Origin: Acinetobacter sp. BY419
GTDB lineage: Bacteria; Pseudomonadota; Gammaproteobacteria; Pseudomonadales; Moraxellaceae
DNA length: 64,000 bases
Assembly (NCBI RefSeq): GCF_019038395.1
Contig: NZ_JAGFXZ010000006.1
Location: 1 to 64,000, forward strand
Reading direction: 5' to 3'
Shown: piece by piece, positions 34,706-42,395 of the stretch
Numbering within the stretch: position 1 is the stretch's first letter
Layout of the letters: each line of letters opens with the position of its first letter
Translations under genes and position numbers: made by a program
Notes under the pieces: generated by a model
The model's database searches: none
Seen by the model: only the letters and a program-made list of their open reading frames with translations
Told to the model about the DNA's origin: nothing

Positions 34706-35587
34706 ATGTCTGTCTCTACCGCTCCACATCTGCTTAAAGCCATTCTTTTACTGACCTGCTCTGCTTTTCTATTTTCAGTCATGGGCGTGTGTATCCGTTA
34801 TGCCTCAGCAACGGTTGATAATACTACCATAGTGTTCTTTCGCAATTTTGTCGGACTGTTTATTTTCCTGCCCTTCATTTTCAATAAAGGTCTTGGCTTT
34901 TTTAAGACTGAAAAACTGTGGATGCACACCTGGCGCGCAGTAGTTGGCCTGATTGCCATGTACGGCTTTTTCTATGCCATTGCCCATTTGAAACTCTCCA
35001 ATGCCATGGTCTTTACCTACTCTTCCCCGATTTTTATTCCGCTAATTGCCTGGTTATTTCTCAAGGAAAAAATCACAGCAAGTATCTTAGCTGCCGCTGC
35101 CATTGGTTTTGTGGGAGTACTCTGTGTCGCCAAACCGGATTCGGGTTTATTCGATCTGATGTCAGTCATTGGTTTGAGTGCTAGCTTTCTGGCAGCAATG
35201 GCTTTTGTTACGGTTCGAGCACTGACCAAAACTGATTCACCGGAAAAAATCGTATTTTATTTCTGTTTTATTGGCACCCTGATTTCAGTGATTCCGATGT
35301 TCTGGTTATGGCGGCCTTATACTCTGACAGAACTCGGCTATCTGATCACTGCTGGCCTTTTGGCCAATTTCAGTCAGCTCTTCATGTCCAATGCCTATAA
35401 GCTAGCTCCGGCAGGACAGATTGGACCCGTCAACTATGTGGCGATTTTCTTTGCCGGCATGTGGGGCTTTCTGTTCTGGCATGAAGTTCCGGACCTATAT
35501 AGCCTGATCGGGCTTGGTCTGATTTTCTGCGCGATTCTGCTGTGTAGCCCGATACTGCAAAAGCGCCTAGATTCATCCAAGATCTGA
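34706..35587 (+). CDS. EamA/DMT-family permease
   Basis: A full-length ten-helix drug/metabolite transporter (about 293 residues) with two EamA repeats. The first ends near IGFVGVLCVAKPDSG, and the second contains GPVNYVAIFFAGMWGFLFW and the terminal GLGLIFCAILL. Substrate unknown. The frame is open to an ATG at 34679 that lies inside a near-palindrome; the ATG at 34706 (MSVSTAPHLL) gives a more usual N-terminus, though neither has a clear Shine-Dalgarno. Unlike the pair at 22.5-24.3 kb, this one is intact. Confidence 0.85.
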   Translation: MSVSTAPHLLKAILLLTCSAFLFSVMGVCIRYASATVDNTTIVFFRNFVGLFIFLPFIFNKGLGFFKTEKLWMHTWRAVVGLIAMYGFFYAIAHLKLSNAMVFTYSSPIFIPLIAWLFLKEKITASILAAAAIGFVGVLCVAKPDSGLFDLMSVIGLSASFLAAMAFVTVRALTKTDSPEKIVFYFCFIGTLISVIPMFWLWRPYTLTELGYLITAGLLANFSQLFMSNAYKLAPAGQIGPVNYVAIFFAGMWGFLFWHEVPDLYSLIGLGLIFCAILLCSPILQKRLDSSKI

Positions 35588-35607
35588 TCAAGAAATTCAA
35601 ATCAAAT

Positions 35608-35634
35608 AAAAAAGCACCCGTAGGTGCTTTTTTA
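35608..35634. terminator. bidirectional terminator
   Basis: Stem AAAAAAGCACC / GGTGCTTTTTT with a CGTA loop, between the convergent EamA and TRAP permease genes. Confidence 0.9.
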
Positions 35635-35645
35635 TTGTTTCTCTT

Positions 35646-37928
35646 TTATGAATACCAGCCGAACAGCTTAAAGATATAAGGTACATAGGCAATGATCAGC
35701 ATCGCAGGCAGCAGCACAATCACCGGCAAAATCCAGCGTTCATAACGGTAGTAGAAGGACAGATGCCGTACTTCTGCATCCGCTTCGGCCACCTCGGCAT
35801 CGCCAATTGACTGTCTGGCCAGCAGATGATTCAGTGCAACCGGAGGCGTCACATAACCCAATTCAAAGCCAATCAGGGTAATCATCCAGAAATGTACCGG
35901 ATGAATGCCATATTGGTAAGCCACTGGAGCAACCGTCGCCGAGATCAGAATCACCGCGCCGAATGGATCCATGATCATCCCGACAAAAATCATCAAACCG
36001 ACAATCAGTGAAATCACCAGAATGGTACTGCTGATATCAGTCGGGAAAGCTTCCATAATTTCCATACGTTCCAGCAAGCCACCCACACTCACTGAAAGTG
36101 CCATCAGGATGACCAGCGCACCAATATGCCCCACGGTCTCACTGGTAGAAATATGCATGGATTTCCAGAAACCGACATGACGCAAAATTTTGGTCGCTTT
36201 TGAACGCTGTACACCATGATCAACAGCCAGTTCTTTGCCCTGTTGCTCGCTATGTTCAGCTTCACGATATTCTGCATTCGCCGCAGCACCTGCTGTCGCC
36301 AGTTCAGGGATTGTTCGCGAATTTAAAGATGCGGTCAAGGTTTCATCCCAATGCCCCACTGCCGGTAACGGCGCAGGTTCATGGCGTAACTTGTCGAACA
36401 GAACAATCATCAGCAGAATCACGGGCATCATCACCGGTGCGGTAAATTCATTCAGATTAGTCGACAAGGCATATTTGTAGAATAACCAGATCAGAATAAA
36501 AATCACGATATAAGGAATAATCGCAATGAAGGCACGACCAGATTGAGGAGCTGCTACAGTTGGCGCAGCAATGCGGAATTTGTTTTCTGCAATGAACAGG
36601 GAAATTACCAGAAATAAAGACGAGCTGAGCAGGAAGACATAGATCCCGTAGTGATATAGCAAGTCGGTGGTCACTTCTTTATTCAGTGATGCCACCACGA
36701 CAATCAGCAGGCAAGGACGTAAGACCACGCCCAGTGAACCGGACATTGCGGTAGCGGCCAGTGCAAACTGACGGCGTCCACCCGCATTCCAGACCTCCTT
36801 GTAAATGATTGCACCTGCGGCAATCACGAAAATCCCTGATGCACCGGTATAGGCAGTCGGTAATGCAGCTGCCAGCAAGATTAACCAGGTCAGGGTTTCA
36901 GGAGCCAGATTCCAGGGACGCAGAATGTTCAGGAACATATCCACGACACGGGTCTGTTTCAGCAGCATCCCTGCCCAGATAAACAAGGCCAGATTCAGGA
37001 AGATACTGGAAAACTCTACCAATTGACCAAGGTAAATCCCCTGTCCCATTGGATAGTCCATAAAGAACGTGAAGTTTATTCCGGTGATAATGGCCATATA
37101 GGCGTACAGCGGCACACTTAGAAAGGCCAGACCAAAACTGCCACCCTCACGCGTCGGTTTTGGCTGTTTGATCACTTGATACAGGCTGATCAAGGTGAGC
37201 GTGCTAAACAGAATCATCCACAGCCAGTAGATGTACTTCATCTCCCCCATCGGCACGCCCGAGTTCAGTACAGACTGATACTGGCTATAGGAGGAAAATG
37301 CCAGAAAAGCATTACCGGCCAGCATCGCCACCGAGTAGACTCTAAAATCGATACGCGTGCTCGGACTGCGTAAACCAATATGATGGGTTTTTAGGGTGGC
37401 GCTGATTGCAGCAAAAACCACCATGATGACCAGGAGCAAAGCCCGGTTTTCAGTACCGAACTTGAAGATTCCAAAGAAAGAAGTTTCAAAAGTCCGATAA
37501 GCCCGAATACTTGGATGTGCTTCCACATGCTGAATGGCTTTGTCATAAAACAGGTAGGATTCTTCACAGACCTGCTGTGCCTGTAACACCGCAGCACGGA
37601 CATCCGCTTGCGAACGTACCCCGAAGAAATCGGCATATTCATCGGCCGCATCGGCTTTCATCTGTTGCTGAACACGCTGATCGACATTGATATTGCGTTC
37701 ACATTGTGGGCGTGTCGGTTCAGCACGTAAAAATGAATATTGCATTCCGCTTGCCTGATCGCCGTAAATACGCTCGCCCATACGCAGCAACTGGCCGTGA
37801 ATCATTTCCCCGGTGCCGATAATCAAAGTGAGCAAAAGTAAAACCAGCACGACAAAGGTCGAGATCCACTCTGTCCATATATAACGCAACAGACCTAATC
37901 CTGATCTGTTTTGATCATCATTTTGCAT
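35646..37928 (-). CDS. TRAP transporter large permease with fused N-terminal part
   Basis: About 760 residues with many membrane segments. An N-terminal helix (about residues 20-40) is followed by a ~110-residue periplasmic domain with two Cys. A four-helix section resembling the small (DctQ-like) subunit comes next, then the DctM-like large permease with GASGIFVIAAGAIIY and IMDPFGAVILISATVAPVAYQYG. A Gly/Glu-rich cytoplasmic loop interrupts the permease half (about 540-600). TRAP systems use ion gradients and a periplasmic binding protein; no DctP gene is present here. The ATG at 37928 has AGGA seven bases upstream; the frame is open to 38012. It is downstream of a rhombosortase and a lipoprotein. 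Confidence 0.8.
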   Translation of the reverse strand: MQNDDQNRSGLGLLRYIWTEWISTFVVLVLLLLTLIIGTGEMIHGQLLRMGERIYGDQASGMQYSFLRAEPTRPQCERNINVDQRVQQQMKADAADEYADFFGVRSQADVRAAVLQAQQVCEESYLFYDKAIQHVEAHPSIRAYRTFETSFFGIFKFGTENRALLLVIMVVFAAISATLKTHHIGLRSPSTRIDFRVYSVAMLAGNAFLAFSSYSQYQSVLNSGVPMGEMKYIYWLWMILFSTLTLISLYQVIKQPKPTREGGSFGLAFLSVPLYAYMAIITGINFTFFMDYPMGQGIYLGQLVEFSSIFLNLALFIWAGMLLKQTRVVDMFLNILRPWNLAPETLTWLILLAAALPTAYTGASGIFVIAAGAIIYKEVWNAGGRRQFALAATAMSGSLGVVLRPCLLIVVVASLNKEVTTDLLYHYGIYVFLLSSSLFLVISLFIAENKFRIAAPTVAAPQSGRAFIAIIPYIVIFILIWLFYKYALSTNLNEFTAPVMMPVILLMIVLFDKLRHEPAPLPAVGHWDETLTASLNSRTIPELATAGAAANAEYREAEHSEQQGKELAVDHGVQRSKATKILRHVGFWKSMHISTSETVGHIGALVILMALSVSVGGLLERMEIMEAFPTDISSTILVISLIVGLMIFVGMIMDPFGAVILISATVAPVAYQYGIHPVHFWMITLIGFELGYVTPPVALNHLLARQSIGDAEVAEADAEVRHLSFYYRYERWILPVIVLLPAMLIIAYVPYIFKLFGWYS

Positions 37929-38125
37929 ATGTTTTCCTATTATTGTTTTAGCGGCCTGACGCTTGGTCCAGATCGCTGATCTTGCCTTCTGCTCCCGAAA
38001 ATTCCTTTTCAAAAGTCAGGATATTTATTCTATGTTTTGAATCTGCATGAAAACCGGCACAATAAAAATGACAATTTATATTTTCTTTCAGTTTTTTCTG
38101 CCAAGTGGCTGTCTATTCCTACACT

Positions 38126-38698
38126 TTAGCTATCCCTAAAATAATTGGTCACAATATAAATGAGTGCCAGAATCACCCCCCAGATCACCCCCAGTAAATG
38201 TGCTTCTACCAGCACTGGACTACCAATGAGTTGGGCTGTTCCGGAATTACCAATGGTATTTTCCCAGACCAGTTTGGCCAAGATGAGAAACAGCACCAAC
38301 GCCGCAAATCCACGTTCCCGCTTATACTGCAAATGCACACAGGCTACTGCTACATAGGCCCCGTGTAATACTCCTGACAACCCTGCATATGCCTCAATAT
38401 TGGGCAAGAAAAAATAAAAACTCAGACTGATCAAAGGTGACAAGATCAGTAAAATGGCAGAAAAATGCCAGATATTAACGCGTGGAAAAATAAAAGGCAG
38501 ACAGATAAAGGCAAGAATATTGAGAAAATAATGTGTCCAGCCTACATGGACCCAGTGCGCCGTCCACAGTCGCCAGAATTCACCAAGCAGACTCTCTCGC
38601 CAATAAATGAAACTGTCCTTGAAGATTTGCAGACAGGCACAAAGAGAGACAAAAGCCGCTAGAAAAATAATTTTTCGACGAAAATGTTGATCTAACAT
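38126..38698 (-). CDS. rhombosortase
   Basis: A 190-residue, six-helix rhomboid-type intramembrane serine protease of the rhombosortase subfamily. Members process secreted proteins bearing a C-terminal GlyGly-CTERM signal. Family markers are GEFWRLWTAHWVHVGWTHY (around residue 40), the catalytic Ser in AGLSGVLHG (around 107) and the catalytic His in EAHLLGVIWG (around 167). No GlyGly-CTERM substrate gene was found in this window, so its targets are elsewhere. It lies between the lipoprotein gene (64-base gap) and the TRAP permease on the same strand. Confidence 0.85.
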   Translation of the reverse strand: MLDQHFRRKIIFLAAFVSLCACLQIFKDSFIYWRESLLGEFWRLWTAHWVHVGWTHYFLNILAFICLPFIFPRVNIWHFSAILLILSPLISLSFYFFLPNIEAYAGLSGVLHGAYVAVACVHLQYKRERGFAALVLFLILAKLVWENTIGNSGTAQLIGSPVLVEAHLLGVIWGVILALIYIVTNYFRDS

Positions 38699-38762
38699 CG
38701 GCTTATTGCCTCTCCCTCGCTATCTTGTGTGACTTCACTCCTGAAGCTTATATGGTATCTGC

Positions 38763-39803
38763 TTACAGATCTGCACTGAACAGATCATCAAGTTCGGAAG
38801 AACTGTCTGATTCATCCCAGAAACGTTGCATGCCATCATCGCCACTGCGTACACCGGTATTTTCTGTCCAGTAACGATCTGATATGCCACTGACCATAAT
38901 CGCAGCCATACTGTCAATCAGCTTGAATTGTGGATTGACAGGTTTTTCTTGGGTACGGGCCTGAGCAAAAGTTTTCAGAGCATCGCGGACTTTGGCATCA
39001 TCGCCACTGGCCTGAGCCGCTACGGCATACAAGGCATGGGATAAACGTACACCTTTTTGCTCACCAATTTGTGTAGATTGTTTTAATGTTTGGTAAGGGT
39101 CCGGCTTACCGTCCCCTGCACCTGGTAATAAGGTCCAGATCACCGCACGGGTGGCATTCGGAGCGCCCCAGAATTTCACGTTATCCAGACAAACCATGCC
39201 CCGCTCGACCACGGCAGCAATATCTTTCGGTACATGCACTGCACCACCCGAGTTAATATCATTGGTCATGGCTTGCAAGCCGCTCAGCATACCGAGCAGA
39301 TAAACCGTTTGCTCCATATCACTGTTCATGCGTGGGCATTCTTCACCCAAGGCTTTTTGATATTTCTTTTCATAACGGCTTTGAAACAGCTGATAACCGG
39401 TATATTGACGCTGCGCTGCCAGTGCCGCCCAGCGCTTCTGCTCGATCCGGGCATCCTGTGCTTCTGCCACCTGATTGGTTTTTGAAGCACGTAAATAGCG
39501 TAACTCGGCTTCCAGTGCTTTCTGCTCGGCACAAATACCGGCAGCCGAATACATCAGTACGGCCACCCGGGTTGGATCTGCACCCATTTCTTTGGTCGCC
39601 ATAATGGCAGGAGTTAAAGAATTCCCTGAGTTGCACACCATTTCAGCATCATCCATCGCTAAAATCGGCGGTACGATATGGTTTTCGGTAAAACCCAGTG
39701 CAACATTGGCACCGGTTTTAATGACCTGGGAACATCCCGTCAAAACTGTTGTTGTTATTGCAATAGTCGCCATACCTTGGCATATTTTACGGACGCCTGA
39801 CAT
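38763..39803 (-). CDS. lipoprotein, possibly TRAP-associated (TatT-like)
   Basis: A lipoprotein of about 346 residues: signal peptide with lipobox VLTGC (Cys24), then a largely helical mature part with several Cys residues and an acidic C-terminal end (DESDSSSELDDLF). Helical-repeat character and position upstream of a TRAP permease recall the TatT (T-component) lipoproteins of some TRAP systems, but I cannot confirm this by motif. The ATG at 39803 is preceded by AGAGGACAGGAAA; the frame is open to 39836. First gene of a lipoprotein / rhombosortase / TRAP-permease group. Confidence 0.6.
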   Translation of the reverse strand: MSGVRKICQGMATIAITTTVLTGCSQVIKTGANVALGFTENHIVPPILAMDDAEMVCNSGNSLTPAIMATKEMGADPTRVAVLMYSAAGICAEQKALEAELRYLRASKTNQVAEAQDARIEQKRWAALAAQRQYTGYQLFQSRYEKKYQKALGEECPRMNSDMEQTVYLLGMLSGLQAMTNDINSGGAVHVPKDIAAVVERGMVCLDNVKFWGAPNATRAVIWTLLPGAGDGKPDPYQTLKQSTQIGEQKGVRLSHALYAVAAQASGDDAKVRDALKTFAQARTQEKPVNPQFKLIDSMAAIMVSGISDRYWTENTGVRSGDDGMQRFWDESDSSSELDDLFSADL

Positions 39804-39970
39804 TTTCCTGTCCTCTATAATTGTGATTATGTCCATCTTTCTACTAAAGATATCAGAAGCATTTTGTGAATAAAAGAGTATTTACTCTAATTTAGACGAG
39901 ACACTTTGCCATTAAATGGCCGCACTGCAATTGACTGCATTCAGGAGAACCCTAAATTTTGGGCAAAAAA

Positions 39971-40004
39971 AAGTAGCATTGCGACGGTTCAGCACATGCT
40001 ACTT
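39971..40004 (-). terminator. terminator of the micro-ORF transcript
   Basis: On the minus strand a perfect nine-base stem AAGTAGCAT / ATGCTACTT with a 16-base loop is followed by eight T residues. It lies 41 bases past the stop codon of the 32-residue ORF and shows that this short stretch is a transcription unit of its own. Confidence 0.85.
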
Positions 40005-40044
40005 ATTAACTGTACAAGCAGAGAAGTGGTTTAACCCTGCTTGA

Positions 40045-40143
40045 TTAAGATGAAAATTTATCCTTCAGCACCGTCCCGAGTCGTCCAATTACCAGGGCCA
40101 AAACAATCGCTACGATCAGAAACATCCACACTGGAAATTCCAT
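40045..40143 (-). CDS. 32-residue single-pass membrane micro-protein
   Basis: A short frame encoding MEFPVWMFLIVAIVLALVIG plus twelve more residues. It has a hydrophobic helix of about 17 residues flanked by an acidic N-terminus and a basic C-terminus (RLGTVLKDKF), as expected for a small inner-membrane protein. GGGAG lies six bases before the ATG. A strong terminator follows and the upstream region holds repeated palindromes. I do not recognise a family. Alternatively the transcript could act as a small RNA. Coding potential is supported by ribosome binding site, membrane helix and terminator, but no homologue is known to me. Confidence 0.6.
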   Translation of the reverse strand: MEFPVWMFLIVAIVLALVIGRLGTVLKDKFSS

Positions 40144-40208
40144 CAAGGTCTCCCGTATTTGCTGTTGGTGTGATCAATGTACAGGCTAAAAATAAAACAC
40201 AGGGGATA

Positions 40209-40223
40209 AATTGTCAGACAATT
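40209..40223. promoter_or_regulatory. palindromic operator-like site 1
   Basis: AATTGTC-A-GACAATT, a perfect 7+1+7 palindrome with core TTGTCAGACAA. It fits the TnGTnnnACnA pattern of FadR-type GntR regulators. It lies 66 bases upstream of the micro-ORF start and may overlap a promoter -35. Confidence 0.55.
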
Positions 40224-40251
40224 CATATTAATGATTGATTAATAGAGTCTT

Positions 40252-40262
40252 TTGTCCGACAA
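40252..40262. promoter_or_regulatory. palindromic operator-like site 2
   Basis: TTGTCCGACAA, a second copy of the same core, centred 41 bases (about four helical turns) from site 1. Confidence 0.5.
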
Positions 40263-40327
40263 GCAGAAAGCAGATATATTCTAAGTGACTGTTTTATCGT
40301 AATTTTAATTTATTCTTATATGCCCAT

Positions 40328-40338
40328 TTGTCTGACAA
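40328..40338. promoter_or_regulatory. palindromic operator-like site 3
   Basis: TTGTCTGACAA, immediately after the cptA stop codon and 76 bases from the centre of site 2. Confidence 0.5.
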
Positions 40339-40725
40339 TTAGATTAATTTAGTCAATACTTTTAAAGATTTCCATTGCTTGAGTGGCAATTGATCACACC
40401 AGATCAGTAAAGGTCTCGCCTTGGCATGCTGGAAATACACCACAATATAAGCCTGATGATCAATTACATGACTAATGCATACCCGACGGAGAGGTCGTGC
40501 TTTAGCAGTCAATGACCACTCGCGTCCATCCAGATATTCAAACTGCTCAATCTGGGGGGCCTTGCGATAAAACAGCTGATAAATCACCAGTCCAATGACG
40601 GCACACAGCAGCCAAAGCACAATCGGTAACAACTGATATAACAGATACATCAGTAGTGCAAAAATAAAAAGCTGAAACGCCAATGCACACAAACTGCGTT
40701 TCAGCTTGAAGCAGCGATTATCCAT
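40339..40725 (-). CDS. YgfX/CptA-like inner-membrane protein
   Basis: A 128-residue protein with two close membrane helices (about residues 14-50) and a soluble C-terminal part with YLDGREWSLTAKARP. Size, topology and position directly after sdhE match YgfX (CptA). That protein is reported in E. coli to act on cytoskeletal proteins in a proposed toxin-antitoxin pair with the SdhE partner; this role is debated. The start overlaps the sdhE end by eight bases, so translation is coupled. Confidence 0.75.
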   Translation of the reverse strand: MDNRCFKLKRSLCALAFQLFIFALLMYLLYQLLPIVLWLLCAVIGLVIYQLFYRKAPQIEQFEYLDGREWSLTAKARPLRRVCISHVIDHQAYIVVYFQHAKARPLLIWCDQLPLKQWKSLKVLTKLI

Positions 40726-40975
40726 GAACGTAAAATTTAAGCTTCTGGATAAAATCTTTCAGTTCAGGACGTGGCGGCTCGGAAACTTCCATAAACCAGT
40801 CCAGCAAATCCGGGTCTTCCTGCTCAATCAGCTCTGCAAACATCTGCTTTTCAAAAGGCTCGGCATTCAGGTAGTAGTTTTTGACGTAGGGATCAAAATA
40901 TACATCCAGTTCTTTTAGACCACGACGTGCACGATAAATCACTTTGCGCTCTTCCAAGCTAATATCATCAGTCAT
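40718..40975 (-). CDS. sdhE: FAD assembly factor SdhE
   Basis: Small cytoplasmic protein (85 residues) that promotes covalent attachment of FAD to the succinate dehydrogenase flavoprotein. The essential RGxxE motif is seen as RRGLKELD (residues 17-24), followed by the helical LLDWFMEVSEPPRPEL end. Full length. No sdh genes are near. It overlaps the YgfX-like gene downstream. Confidence 0.92.
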   Translation of the reverse strand: MTDDISLEERKVIYRARRGLKELDVYFDPYVKNYYLNAEPFEKQMFAELIEQEDPDLLDWFMEVSEPPRPELKDFIQKLKFYVHG

Positions 40976-41161
40976 CGAATTTCCCCAACTCGTTATAAAC
41001 CCGGACAGTTTACCTGAAGCGCCTGCTGAATTTCGAGGGATTTCAGAGAAATGACCAAAAGCATCAGCAGATTTAGCTCATTTGAACATTTCGCTCATTG
41101 CTGCCGATCTTGGCTTGGCCTAACTTTAAGGCCAAAGCGATCAGAATAAGGAAATAACAAG

Positions 41162-42334
41162 ATGCAATCTGCAGCCATTCGTCCGCTTGCCCCGATGCTG
41201 CCTCGGCAATTATTTGCTGCCGAACATGAGGCCTTTCGCGAGACGGTACGCAAGTTTTATGAAAAGGAAGTCATTCCACATACCCAGCGTTATGAAAACC
41301 AGCAACATGTAGATCGAGAGCTCTGGAATAAAGCCGGTGAGCTGGGGTTGCTCTGCGCCACTATGCCAGAGCAATATGGCGGCTCCGGGGTGGATCGGCT
41401 GTATAGTATGATCTTGATTGAGGAACAGGCCTATGCCGGAGATTCAGCCACCGGTTTTTCCCTGCATTCGGATATCGTCGCCAATTATCTGCTGAACTTT
41501 GGTAATGAAGTCCAAAAGCAGCAATGGTTACCGAAAATGGCATCTGGAGAAGTAGTTACCGCCATTGCCATGACCGAACCGGGAACCGGCTCTGACTTAC
41601 AGGCAGTGCGTACCTCTGCGGTACTGGATGGCGATGATTATGTAATCAATGGATCCAAGATCTTTATTACCAATGGCTATCTCTGCGAGATGGCGATTGT
41701 GGTCTGTAAAACGGGGAATAGTGACAAAGGCTCGGCCAATCTTTCATTGATTATGGTCGAAGCCGATCGAGCCGGATTCAGCAAAGGTAAACCGCTGAAT
41801 AAAATCGGCATGAAAGGCCAGGATACTTGCGAGCTGTTCTTTGATAATGTCCGTGTTCCCAAAGAAAATCTGCTGGGCCTGCAGGGCATGGGTTTTATGA
41901 TGCTGATGAAAGAACTGGCCTGGGAGCGCCTGATTGTGGCGATTATCTGTCAGGCAGGCGCTGAAGCCGCTTTCGCGCATACGGTGAAATATACCAAGGA
42001 GCGTCAGGCATTTGGCAAGAGCATCAGCCATTTTCAGAATACCCGTTTTAAACTGGCAGAACTACGTACCGAAATTGACGTCTGTCGCGCTTATCTGGAC
42101 CGCTGTATGGAGCTGCAACTTAAACAGGCACTAGGCGTAGATGCTGCTGCAGCAGCCAAGTATAAGATTTCAGAAATGTATAGCAAGGTCGTAGATGAAT
42201 GCCTGCAATTGCATGGAGGCTATGGTTATATGCTGGAATATCCGATTGCCCGTGCCTATATCGACAACCGTGCCAACCGGATTTATGCCGGTACCAATGA
42301 AATCATGAAAGAACTCATCGCACGTTCGCTTTAA
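41162..42334 (+). CDS. acyl-CoA dehydrogenase (isovaleryl/long-chain type)
   Basis: FAD enzyme (390 residues) that introduces the alpha-beta double bond into acyl-CoA thioesters and passes electrons to ETF. Family motifs are AIAMTEPGTGSDL (around 138), NGSKIFITNG (around 160) and LQLHGGYGYM (around 350). The C-terminal motif reads IYAGTNEIM, without the Glu that is the base in MCAD. The base is instead expected in ELAWERL (around 260), as in isovaleryl- and long-chain acyl-CoA dehydrogenases. AAGGAAATAACAAG precedes the ATG. It converges on almA, and both suit oxidation of alkyl or branched substrates. Confidence 0.9.
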   Translation: MQSAAIRPLAPMLPRQLFAAEHEAFRETVRKFYEKEVIPHTQRYENQQHVDRELWNKAGELGLLCATMPEQYGGSGVDRLYSMILIEEQAYAGDSATGFSLHSDIVANYLLNFGNEVQKQQWLPKMASGEVVTAIAMTEPGTGSDLQAVRTSAVLDGDDYVINGSKIFITNGYLCEMAIVVCKTGNSDKGSANLSLIMVEADRAGFSKGKPLNKIGMKGQDTCELFFDNVRVPKENLLGLQGMGFMMLMKELAWERLIVAIICQAGAEAAFAHTVKYTKERQAFGKSISHFQNTRFKLAELRTEIDVCRAYLDRCMELQLKQALGVDAAAAAKYKISEMYSKVVDECLQLHGGYGYMLEYPIARAYIDNRANRIYAGTNEIMKELIARSL

Positions 42335-42346
42335 ACTGAATAAAGA

Positions 42347-42375
42347 AAAAAAGAGTCCCTAGGGACTCTTTTTTT
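42347..42375. terminator. bidirectional terminator
   Basis: Perfect palindrome AAAAAAGAGTCCCT / AGGGACTCTTTTTT between the convergent acyl-CoA dehydrogenase and almA genes. Confidence 0.9.
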
Positions 42376-42395
42376 CTTTATTCAAAAATCTAAAC

